From Luzula sylvatica (lineage: Eukaryota; Streptophyta; Magnoliopsida; Poales; Juncaceae), in the NCBI GenBank assembly GCA_946800325.1, contig OX326956.1, positions 49,461,052 through 49,525,051 of the forward strand: 64,000 nucleotides of DNA. The letters are read 5' to 3'. Shown in pieces: positions 35,750 through 45,952 of this stretch; positions within the stretch are counted from its first letter, which is position 1; each line of letters begins with the position of its first letter. Both the position numbers and the translations under genes were made by a program. The notes under the pieces were generated by a model. The model was not told the DNA's origin and ran no database searches. It worked only from the letters and a program-made list of their open reading frames with translations.

Positions 35750-37995
35750 TGAGAACGACATGAAAATCGAGTATTTTTCTTGCGTTACACTTCATTTGTA
35801 ACATTTTTGTAAAAAATATAATAATTGAATTTTTTGAAGGTGTTATACTTCTGTTTTTGCATTTTACATAATTTTATGAAAAAAATGAAATGTGTGTGTA
35901 TTAGTCCTCAATTACGGAGTATTTTGAGTACGACATGAAAATTGAGCATTTTTCTTGTGTTATACTTCAATTTTGACATTTAAAAAAAAAAAATATCATA
36001 ATTGAAACAATCACAAATTTCATTTTTTTCAAAAAATTCTTAAAAATTCAAAAATGGAAGTCTAACATCTTCGAAAAATTCAATCACGATATTTTATCAA
36101 AAAATGTTGAAATTTAAGTGTAACAAAAGAAAAATACTCAATTTTCGTGTCGTACTCAAAATACTCTGTAATTGAAGACTAACACATACAAGTTTCAATT
36201 TTTTCAAAAAATTCTTAAAAATGCAATAACAGAAGTGTAACACCTTCAAAAAATTCAATTATGATATTTTTTCAAAAAATATTCAAATTGAAGTGTTACA
36301 CAAGAAAAATACTCAATTTTCATGTCGTACTCAAAATACCCTGTAATTGAAGACTAACACACACAAGTTTCAATTTTTTCAAAAAATTCTTAAAAATGCA
36401 AAAACAGAAGTCTAACACCTTCAAAAAATTCAATTATTATATATTTTTTTTAAATGTTAAAATTGAAATGTCATACAAGCAAAATACTCAATTTTCATGT
36501 CGTACTCATAATACTCCGTAATTGAAGACTAACATACTCAAATTTCAATTTTTTCCAAAATTTCTGAAAAATGCAAAAACAGAAGTCTAACACCTTCAAA
36601 AAATTCAATTATTATATATTTTTTTTAAATGTTAAAATTGAAATGTCAAACAACCAAAATACTCAATTTTCATGTCGTACTCATAATACTCCGTAATTGA
36701 AGACTAACATACACCAATTTCAATTTTTTCCAAAATTTCTGAAAAATGCAAAAACAGAAGTCTAACACCTTCAAAAAATTCAATTATGATATTTTTTTTT
36801 AAAAATGTAAAAATTGAAATGTTACACAAGCAAAATACTCAATTTTCATGTCGTACTCAAAATACTCGGTAATTGAAGACTAACACACACAAGTTTCAAT
36901 TTTTTCAAAAAATTCTTAAAAATGCAAAAACAAAAAAGTCTAACACCTTCAAAAAATTCAATTAATATATTTTTTTTAAAAATGTTAAAATTGAAATGTC
37001 ATACAAACAAAATACTCAATTTTCATGTTGTACTAATAATACTCCGCAATTGAAAACTAACATACACAAATTTCAATTTTTTCCAAAATTTCTGAAAAAT
37101 GCAATAACATAAGTGTAACACCTTCAAAAAATTCAATTATGATATTTTTTCAAAGAATGTTCAAATTGAAGTGTTACACAAGAAAAATACTCAATTTTCA
37201 TGTCGTACTCAAAATACTCTGTAATTGAAGACTAACACACACAAGTTTCAATTTTTTCAAAAAATTCTTAAAAATGGAAAAACAGAAGTCTAAACACCTT
37301 CAAAAAATTCAATTATTATGTATTTTTTAAAAATGTTAAAATTGAAATGTCATACAAGCAAAATACTCAATTTTCATGTCGTACTCATAATACTCCGTAA
37401 TTGAAGACTAACATACACAAATTTTAATTTTTTTCAAAATTTCTGAAAAATGCAAAAACAGAAGTCTAACACCTTCAAAAAAATTCAATTATTATATATT
37501 TTTTTAAAATGTCAAAATTGAAATATCATACAAGCAAAATACTCAATTTTCATGTCGTACTCATAATACTCCGTAATTGAAGACTAACATACACCAATTT
37601 CAATTTTTTCCAAAATTTCTGAAAAATGCAAAAACAGAAGTCTAACACCTTCAAAAAATTCAATTATGACATTTTTTTTTAAAAATGTTAAAATTGAAGT
37701 GTAACACAAGAAAAATGGTCAATTTTCATGTCGTACTCAAAATACTCCGTAATTGAGGACTAACACACACAAATTGTATTTTTTTCAAAAAATTCTGAAA
37801 AATGCAAAAACAGAAGTATAACACCTTCAAAAAAATTCAATTATTATATTTTTAAAAAAATGTTAAAATTGAAATGTAATACAAGCAAAATAATCAATTT
37901 TCATGCCGTACTCAGAATACTCCGTAATTGAAGACTAACATACACAAATTTTAATTTTTTCCAAAATTTCTGAAAAATGCAAAAACAGAAGTCTA
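35750..37995. repeat. Satellite-like array, about 176-bp unit
   Basis: From about 36050 to 37990 about eleven units of 173-178 bp run in one direction, each with 'CTCAATTTTCATGTCGTACT' and 'AGAAGTCTAACACCTTC'. The first 250 bp (35750-36000) hold one to two units in the opposite orientation, so the array switches direction near 36000. Unit size is in the range of nucleosomal plant satellites. No coding potential. Confidence 0.88.
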
Positions 37996-38703
37996 GTACC
38001 AAGACCGCAAAAGTTATCAACATTCAAACTCGCATAGATATATAATTATATATACCTCAATAGTACAGTCTTGTTCCTCATATATCTTCATTCTTCAATA
38101 GTATTGTTCCTCATTTTCCCCCCTGCATTATGACTTAATTGCAAAAAAACCCTTCGATTATAAGAAATTAAAAAAAGACCCTTCTATTGAATTTAATCTT
38201 CAGACATTTACGAAAAGGCCCGTGCATTAAGTGAATACTTTTTTGAAGAAAGCGAATAGCACCTTAATTTCGAAATAGCCCCTATTCTACGGGAAATTGC
38301 AAATAAACCCTACGGTTCAGTGGTATCTATGGGATTTCCTATTTTGTAGGGTCATATATGATATTTTGGAGAATTTGTGGGAATACAGTGATACACACAT
38401 GAAATTGCTCACTATCTTCAGGTTTAATTAGGGTTTTATTTGAACTTAACCGGCAGCGAAATATTTAATTTGTTAAAAAAAGAATTAAGAAACGAATGGG
38501 AAGAAGAAGATCAAGATCGTAGCTTTTCAAAGAAGAAATCGAGATCGGAGCGTCTTAAAGAAGAAGATCGAGATCGTAGCTTCTGAAAGAAGAAATCGAT
38601 ATCGTAGCTTCTGAAGAAGAAGATAAAGATCGTAGCTTCATTCAGAAGAAATGGAGATCGTAGTTTCTGAAGAAGAAGATAGAGATAAAGTTGAGCTCAC
38701 GAG

Positions 38704-39264
38704 TAGAGCTGGCAAAATCTGACCCGACCCGAAAAAATGACCCGACCCGTCCGAACCCGACCCGTCCCGAAAATATTGAAAATTCAACGACCCGAACCCT
38801 AACCCGAAATCGACCCGAAACCGAATTACCCGAACTCGAAATCGACCCGAACCCGAACGACCCGAAACCCGAACAACCCGAAACCCGAACTAACCCGAAA
38901 CCCGAATGACCCGAAAACTCACGACCCGAATGACCCGAAATTCACGACTCAAATGATCCGAAAATTAAAATATTATTGTTAAAATCAATATAATATTGCC
39001 AAAATATCTCGGAATCAATAAAATAAATCATAAATTACCTGAAAACTAAATTTTTGGAAAATCGAATGATTCGAAATCAAATTTTGTGAAATCTGAATTA
39101 CCCGAAAATCAAAATAGTCACGACCCGAAAACCGAAACGACCCGAAACCCGAACGACCCGCGACCCGAACGACCCGATGACCCGAACGACCCGCAACCCG
39201 AAACGACCGGAACCCGAAATGACCTGACCCGAACCCGACCCGACCCGCCCGATTGCCACCTCTA
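38704..39264. mobile_element. hAT-type MITE rich in ACCCGA repeats
   Basis: 561 bp with terminal inverted repeats TAGAGCTGGCAA and TTGCCACCTCTA (11 of 12 match) and a perfect 8-bp target duplication CTCACGAG at 38696-38703 and 39265-39272, the hAT hallmark. Copy A at about 28290 retains the unoccupied site. The interior is dominated by degenerate CCCGAA/ACCCGA repeats that keep frames open by chance. Confidence 0.9.
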
Positions 39265-39469
39265 CTCACGAGTCATAGAAATAGAAATAGTGGGGAAGGA
39301 GAACACAAAAATAGGCATACTGCCCAGCGTGGAGAGTGGACTCAGTGGCAATGTTGCAAATGACGGAAAACGGTACGGTACGGTCGGTCACCGTTTTAAT
39401 GTTTTACTGTAAAACGATCGTAAAACGGTAAAAAAAGGTTAAAAAACGGTTACTTAAATCGGCAATATT

Positions 39470-40300
39470 TTATAAAAATTAGATAATAAGATTATCTAGA
39501 ACTTTCATGAAGAAATATATTTCATTTGAGAGATTTATCAGTTTCGTTTTAATGGAATACCGAAAGGATGCGACTGTTTGACATACAGTTAGTAAAACCA
39601 TCATAACTTTCGCATCCGAACTTCAATTGGGCTGGACCAAATTGGGTTGGAAAGATAATAATATTATCTACAACTTTCGTGAAGGTTTGAAGTCGGTTGG
39701 AACGATTTAACAATTTCGTTTCAACAGAATACTGAAAATGTGTATGCAGGTTTATGTTTCAAAAGGTGTATAATAGTTATACATACCTTTTGTCCCATCC
39801 TTATCCTATGTAATATATATATGATGTTTTTTTCTCCTCTATTAAGTTCAATCAGTGTTAATCCTGAATCAAATTCAGATTGAACTAATTGAGAAAAATC
39901 TGTTGGAGCCATTCTATCAAAGAGTTGAAAGAGTGCGATGAAAAAGAGAAAAACGAGAAAAGGAGTTTTGTCGGTTTAGAGAATCGAACGCGATCAAGTA
40001 AGTTTGCCGGTACATCGTCTAGGCAGGTGCATCCGCGACCGATGTGCTAAGACTCACGGTGGATACGAGTAGAGGAGCGACACTTGTGGCTCTTAGTTGT
40101 GATCAAACCGGAGGCGTTATTGGAGTCCGAACGGTGGGAGACGTGTGGTATGGGACGCACGGGCTAGTCACCAACGTGACTCCGGAGAAGAGAAGGACGT
40201 GAGCGATCAAACCTTAGTGTGTGATCAATTTCACACCGGTAATCGTCTATCCTTCAATGTATCGTACCCTCGAAGTCGTGGTCCGGGGTCGGATCGATTC
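39470..40300 (+). mobile_element. LTR-type fragment, plus strand
   Basis: The part at about 39930-40290 is similar to the minus-strand LTR fragment at 1008-1400. The part at about 39490-39690 is the inverse of a block at about 44215-44380 (both carry the blocks around AATTGGGCTGGACC and CATACAGTTAGTAAAAC). No flanking coding region was recognised. Ends are approximate. Confidence 0.55.
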
Positions 40301-41121
40301 CCAACAATAAAGGCCGAATTTCTCAATTCTATGCTCATGGCTGCATTCGTCTTGTCGAGACGAGTAATTTTGATATTAAGATCATGTCATTTGGTGGAAA
40401 GACGGAGAAGTTACAATAGTTTTTGTAAAACGGGTCAGAAACAAATTCAAAACCAATCCACTGCACCGAAGGCTATACTGAAAACAGCTCACTCAATCAT
40501 GACGACCCAAACCATGACTCGCTACACCAAATGACAGAATGGGTCAGAGGTCTGACTCGTTACAGTTAAAACGCAAGAGTGAAATACTATTTCCCTTCTA
40601 GAGATCCTCTGTGGCGACAGCTCTCTACAGCCTACGTTGTTTCCTTCCTTCTCTCTAATAGTCAAGCTACACGAAGACCACATGGGAACACTCACAGAAG
40701 ATTCACTCGACCCGTTACTTGATCCAGACCCGTATTCAGACCCGTTACTGTGCATGTGATCTTATGAGGCACTGGGATCGTGTAAAACACGTTGATAACC
40801 TCGCACCTACTCTCTATCCTCTTAGTTACACGATCTCTATACAAAAACTGGCACAGAGAATACACAAGTCCAAAGTTTCGTGATCCAATCAGAATATACG
40901 TTCTCTCAACCAATAAGAATTGATCATAACGAACTTGATACACACCTTCATTTTCTGTATCATTGGACCTGTCCAGTTAGTTTTGTGTGCAAGGATTATG
41001 TAGTAAATTGGCACCTCTGTTCTCTCTGTTTTCTATTGACTGGAGGCGCAATCCTCGTCTTCTCCAAAACCCCGAATCGAGCTCTGCAACTCGAACAAAC
41101 TCGCGATTCGTTTCAAATATC

Positions 41122-41181
<60 letters not shown>

Positions 41182-41999
41182 ACAGCATCGTGGGCCCACC
41201 TTGACCTCCAATTCCTCTACAATTGGATGAATTCCACTGAATTGCAATCTAATTTGGTTATAAATAGAACGAGATCTGGATGAATCGAGAAACCAACCAT
41301 TTTCGCGCCCAATTCTGGGGCCTCACGGCTCCCTCTCCTTCTCTCTACCGCCATTACCATATTTTCCTTTTCAAGCCTCAATCCACTTCTACACAGCTCG
41401 ATTCATCCACCAGAGATCTTAATCCGCCACTCCTTGATTTTTTTTGTGATGATTAATTGGTATATAATTAATTCATTACTCTTACAATTGATTTTAGTTT
41501 TGAGAGATTTCTAGAAGATTCAATTAGTTGAGACATCGTTTTCCCCAATTTTCACATCGCGGGATACGCATTTTATGCTACCATTTTCGGTTTTATTTTG
41601 TTAATCTCTTTTCTCGAATTTATTTGATACCCTTTTCCTTTTCGATCTTGTTTGGCACTCTTTTCTCATCCACACTCTTTCATAGTGCTACATAACCCTT
41701 AAACATCCAAATACATATTAATCAAGAATTAAAATAGTTTGTGATAATTAGAAATTGTGATCATCTTGTGAAAAATTGACCATCGATACATTTTGCTTGT
41801 GAATTAATATAATTGTGAAAAATCTATATTAAATACATTAATTAGAATCGAGGCCACATCTCCTTGCAAACGATCCTTTTATTTGCTCTTTTACTACTTA
41901 GAAATCATTCAAGTTTATGAAATTATAAAAATACAATTTTGATACTCGTAATTAGGAAATAAATAAATCATTTATAAAAACGACACTAATTTTACGAGT
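40301..41999. other. Unassigned region, promoter-like plus-strand block
   Basis: Around 40890-40920 there are two CCAAT motifs (CCAATCAG, CCAATAAG). Then come a long (CT)n tract (41123-41176), a GGGCCCACC element, and TATAAATAG at about 41260 followed by pyrimidine-rich leader-like DNA. A minus-strand frame at 40755-40522 (SNGSEYGSGSSNGSSES) is of unknown meaning. No gene body is recognisable before the retrotransposon cluster at 42 kb, so this could be a gene promoter cut off by insertions. Confidence 0.35.
41123..41176. repeat. (CT)27 microsatellite
   Basis: A pure CT dinucleotide run of about 54 bp. Confidence 0.95.
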
Positions 42000-42493
42000 T
42001 CATCAGAGATACGCTTCTCATTTATATGGCCAAGTCGACAATGTCAAAAGTAGGTTCTACTATCAACCTTAGGTTTAATCCGATTTGTGTTTATATTATA
42101 GATGGATTTATCACTTGTCTAATTGAGATCTAAAGCGTAAATACCATTTTCTAAAATAACATTTCCATAGAATAAATTATCCTAACAAATAGAAAATTCA
42201 TTATTCTTAATAATAAATTCATAACCATCATTGGCTAATCTCGAAACACTAATAATATTCTTACACAAACTTGGAACAAAATAACAATTATTAAGTTCTA
42301 AAATAAATCCACTCGGTAAAGTTAAATGAGCATCTCCACCGGCCAATGCAGCAACCTTTGCTCCATTCCCAACTCGAAGATCCGCTTCACCTCGTGCTAA
42401 ATTCCTTCTACTTTGAAGAACCTTCATATTTCGACAAATATGAGTTCGACAACCGGTATCCAATACCCAATTGTCCAAAGTTGAAATATTAAC
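42000..42493 (-). pseudogene. Degenerate copia pol fragment
   Basis: Minus-strand frame 42478-42182 reads NWVLDTGCRTHICRNM (aspartic protease DTG) and LNNCYFVPSLCKNIISVSRL, typical of Ty1/copia. After several stops 'CRLGHINEKRI' of the pre-integrase domain follows near 42040. It is a different, older lineage from the Sirevirus elements to the right. It is cut at 42493/42494 by an LTR start. Confidence 0.8.
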
Positions 42494-43022
42494 TGTTGGT
42501 TCAAATTTCCTAGGGTTTGATTATCTCAAAATAATGTCGATACTACTAATCAATTTGCCTCAGTGACATTTGTAGAGATAAAAGACGTAGCCAACAAAAG
42601 GATAAAAAGAACAACCAAGACATCCAAGAACAATCAAGAGCGATAAAGAATCAAGACATCGAAGATCACGTCGAAGATTCCGCAAGTTGGGATATCAAAT
42701 CATCACCTCAAATAACCAATAGGTATCCCTAAACTTGTCTTTGGAATAATTAAACTCAAGAAAATAAGTTGGTTATATTCAAAACAATACAAAACTAATG
42801 TATGCATGCCTTGAGTCATGGTGCGTCACGACGCAAAATAACATGCGTCATGGCGTACCTACATGTCATACTTAGTTTTATCTTACAGTGCGCCATGACG
42901 CAAGATATCAAGCGTCATGACGCACCAAAGAGAAAATGTGCCTTGAGTTGTGTAGCGTCACGACGGACATTACCATGCGTCGTGACGCAACCACAGTTTT
43001 TAAAGAGCACCCTTGTACAGTC
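42494..43022 (+). mobile_element. Sirevirus-type LTR 1, 5' part
   Basis: Starts TGTTGGTTCAAATTTCCTAG, nearly the same as the start of the complete LTR at 44404. It carries about five copies of TGCGTCATGACGCA-type palindromes (42822-42990), two pairs of them at 22-bp spacing. It ends abruptly at the start of LTR 2, before any TATA box, as expected if LTR 2's element inserted into it. Confidence 0.75.
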
Positions 43023-44403
43023 ATGTTGATCCAAATATCCTACGGTTTGATTATATCAAAACAACTGTCAATACTAACGGTTTGCGTTAAGAACAACTTG
43101 TAGGAGAAACATGTACAATGTATTAAGGATGATCAAAAGAAACACAAGTGGAGGACCGCGAAGATTATTCAAGACTAAAGAAGACACAAATCATCAAGGA
43201 AGGAAAGACGTCAAGACGATTGAAGAATCCAAGATGTCGAAGCCTTCCGTTAGTTGGGATCACCAAAATAAAACCCTAGGTATTCCAAGGAACATCTCAT
43301 ATTTATCAAGATCAAAATATATATTCGAAACATGATGAAATGGAAAATGGTGAATCACCATACCAGAATATGGTTCGTTCGAACGAACAACACCATGCGT
43401 TCGAACGAACCTTCCGGTCGAACTGACAATCACAACATGTTCGAACGAACCTAATTTTGGTGATGTGAGAAAATAAACACAAACAATAGTTTGTTCGAAC
43501 GGACATTTATAAGTTCGAACGAACCTCACCATATATGTGTGAACGAACCGCCTCAACGTTCGAACGCACGTAGTAGACTTGACTAATTGTATCAAGCCGT
43601 TCGTTCGAACGAATTAAAAGGTTCGTTCGAACGAACCGTCATGGTTCGTGCAAGAGTCATAGAACGAACCTCGAACTCCATTTTCAAAATACATGTTCGT
43701 TCGAACGAACTGCTCAGTCAGTTCGAACGAACCCATCGTGTTTGTGAATAATATACATAAAAAGGCTAGTTCAAATTGCAGTGCGTTCGACCACACTGTC
43801 ATGTGTGTTCGAACGCACTATGTAATTTTAACACAGGATGAGTAGTTTCTATGAGTGATATAAATAGAACCCACTCATATCTTCTCTCTCCAAGTTTTCA
43901 CAAAAAATCATTCCCCATTAAAGAGAGAGAAACTCCTAGCCTTGATCTTCTATGCTCTTAATAAATTGAGACTAAATCTAGATCCTAGATCTCCCTTCGA
44001 TATCTTCCTTCAAATACGATTCCCAACTCACGTGACCGATCACATTGTAGTTCGTATTAGATACGTGTAATAGGCTAGTACTACGATTGTAAAGCCCGCT
44101 ATAGATCGATAGAAATACGTGTAAATCAATATAAGCAAAACCTTGTACGAGTGATTTGGAAATTCAATCGAAAGCCGAAAAAGGCGCAAGGCATTTCCGG
44201 AGTCCAGACGAAATTGATAAATTTCTCTGACAGAAAATCAACCAACATGAAAGTTGTAGATAATCTCATTATCTACACAACCCAATTTGGCCCAGCCCAA
44301 TTGGAGTTCGTATACAAAAGTTATGACTGTTTTACTAACTGTATGTCATACTGTTGCACCCTTTCGGTATTTCACATAAACGACACTTATACTTCGTTCA
44401 TAT
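43023..44403 (+). mobile_element. Sirevirus-type LTR 2, 5' part
   Basis: Starts TGTTGATCCAAATATCC. It carries about thirteen GTTCGTTCGAACGAAC-type palindromes (43372-43820), a TATA box TATAAATAGAAC (about 43858-43869) and the R/U5 landmarks of the complete LTR ('TAATAGGCTAGTAC', 'AACCTTGTACGAGTGA'). From about 44195 it diverges from the complete LTR, into a block related in inverse to 39490-39690. It is interrupted at 44403/44404 by the complete element's LTR. Confidence 0.7.
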
Positions 44404-44744
44404 TGTTGGTTCAAATTTCCTATTGTTTGATTATCTCAAATACAATGTCGATACTACTAACGAAATCTAGCAAGATAAATGTGTAGGAGATAGGTACAAA
44501 ATGAAAGGATCAATCAAGAATAACAAGAATCAAAGACGTTGAAGAATCATGGATAAAATCAAGACGCACATGAATCAAGACGTTGAAGAATTGCGAAGAA
44601 GATCAAGACATAGAAGATTCCGCAAGTTGGGATACCCACCTAATCATCAATACAATATATAGGTATTTCTAAACTTGTTTAAAAGATTAAACTCAATGAA
44701 AAAGTACTTGAATTCAATTAAAAAAAAAGGCTGAAATCAGTATG

Positions 44745-45291
44745 TCCGTTGCAACGGAATTCCAGTCCGTTGTAACGGAACTACTCGATTTACTTAACAT
44801 TGGAAAGGACAGTATAGTCCGTTGCAACGTAATCACCAATACGTTGCAACGGAAAAGTACGTTGTAACGGAAATCTATCTCCGTTACAACGTTATTTTAT
44901 TTCCAATGAGGAAGCCTGTCACAGAAGAATGTCCGTTGTAACGGACATTAATGTCCGTTGTAACGGACATCATGGCTTCACTTCAGTGCCAACTTACGCA
45001 TACGTCCGTTGCAACGGATTAACCAATCCGTTGTAACGGAACACCTCATACCGTTGTAACGGAAAACTCTCCGTTACAACGGGAATTAAATCCAAAGCTG
45101 AAGTGCTGTCTCAGTAGAAGGTCCGTTGTAACGGACTACAGTCCTTGGCAACGAACTAGTTAACGCAGAGTTCCGTTGTAACGGACTTAAGTTACGTTAC
45201 AACGGAATGTTCAATTAATTCAAGTACGGCAGCCTTAACGGCTAGTTTTTGAAAGTTCCGTTGCAACGGACCATATGTCCGTTGCAACGGA
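44745..45291. promoter_or_regulatory. LTR palindrome array (TCCGTTGYAACGGA), left arm
   Basis: About eighteen 14-bp sites, several perfect (TCCGTTGCAACGGA) and others with one or two changes. Many come in pairs 21-22 bp apart centre to centre. They lie upstream of the LTR TATA box, where Sireviruses are known to have palindromic repeats. Confidence 0.88.
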
Positions 45292-45330
45292 CTAGTCAGA
45301 ATAAGCAAGAGAGGGAAGGGACTATGTGTT

Positions 45331-45340
45331 CTATAAATAG
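45331..45340 (+). promoter_or_regulatory. LTR TATA box, left arm
   Basis: CTATAAATAG lies about 40 bp after the last palindrome and is followed by a CT-rich stretch, as in LTR 2 (about 43858). Confidence 0.8.
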
Positions 45341-45892
45341 AATCCTTCCCTCATTCTCTCTCATCACTTCTATTATCCAAATCTAAACTTCCAAAGAGAG
45401 AAACCTTGCTATATCATTGAGCTTAAACAATCTTCTAAACCATTCTTAGAGATTAGATTTCCCTCTTCCTTTCCAAATACTATTCCCAACTTGCGTGACC
45501 GATCACGTGTAGTTAGTATTTAGATATTGTAATAGGCTAGTACCAAGAGTGTAAAGCCGCCATAGATCGAGAGAAACGTGTAACTCGATCTAGGCAAAAC
45601 CTTGTACGAGTGAGTTGGAATTCAATCGAACGCCGAAAAGGCACAAGGCATTCCCGGAGACGTAGGTACTCGCAATTAATTGAATCGGTCAATTAAGCGA
45701 GTAAAGGGTGAGTTAAAGCTACAAAGCAACCACCTACCGAACTCCGTAATAAACATCGCGTGTTCGGTATCTTCTTTTCATTATTAACTTAAATTTATAT
45801 TCCGCACTAAAATTAGAATTTGTATACCTAGTCGATAATTGCCCATTAGGTTACCTATTCACCCCCCCTCTAGGTTAGAATTAACCAACAAT

Positions 45893-45904
45893 TGGTATCA
45901 GAGC
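45893..45904 (+). promoter_or_regulatory. Primer-binding site, tRNA-iMet, left arm
   Basis: TGGTATCAGAGC, complementary to the 3' end of plant initiator methionine tRNA, two bases after the LTR end. Confidence 0.93.
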
Positions 45905-45952
45905 AAAATACTAACCGTCTCTTTGAGTAAAATTGACAACTTGTATACGATT

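Larger units (their letters stand above)
34648..39348 (+). repeat. Composite repeat, copy B
   Basis: Collinear with copy A (25067-28365) in blocks 34648-35150, 37995-38480, 38482-38703 and 39265-39348. It differs by carrying two tandem arrays (35155-37995) and a hAT MITE (38704-39264), by a 47-bp length difference near 34715, and by lacking copy A's internal 2.2 kb. The pattern shows several separate insertions and deletions after the copies split. Confidence 0.7.
44404..45890 (+). repeat. Left-arm Sirevirus 5' LTR, 1487 bp
   Basis: Begins TGTTGGTT and ends AACCAACA, a perfect 8-bp terminal inversion, directly before the primer-binding site. Contents in order: leader shared with LTR 1, palindrome array (44745-45291), TATA box (45331-45340), pyrimidine-rich R start, U5. 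The bases just outside are CATAT (44399-44403), the expected left copy of a 5-bp target duplication. Confidence 0.92.

Noticed and set aside
38691..39412. Asn/Pro/Glu/Arg-rich reading frames
   Set aside because: Produced by the ACCCGA repeats of the hAT MITE.
44745..45291. Regular palindromic repeats as a CRISPR array
   Set aside because: Plant nuclear DNA, repeats of only 14 bp with 4-40 bp irregular spacers, located in an LTR upstream of a TATA box.
45893..45904. tRNA gene at the initiator-Met-like sequence
   Set aside because: Only the 12-nt complement of the tRNA 3' end is present, two bases after an LTR: a primer-binding site.
45839..45952. N-terminal extension of Gag from the first Met of the frame
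   Set aside because: This part covers the LTR end and PBS and has no Gag similarity; the start at 45953 gives the family-like N-terminus.
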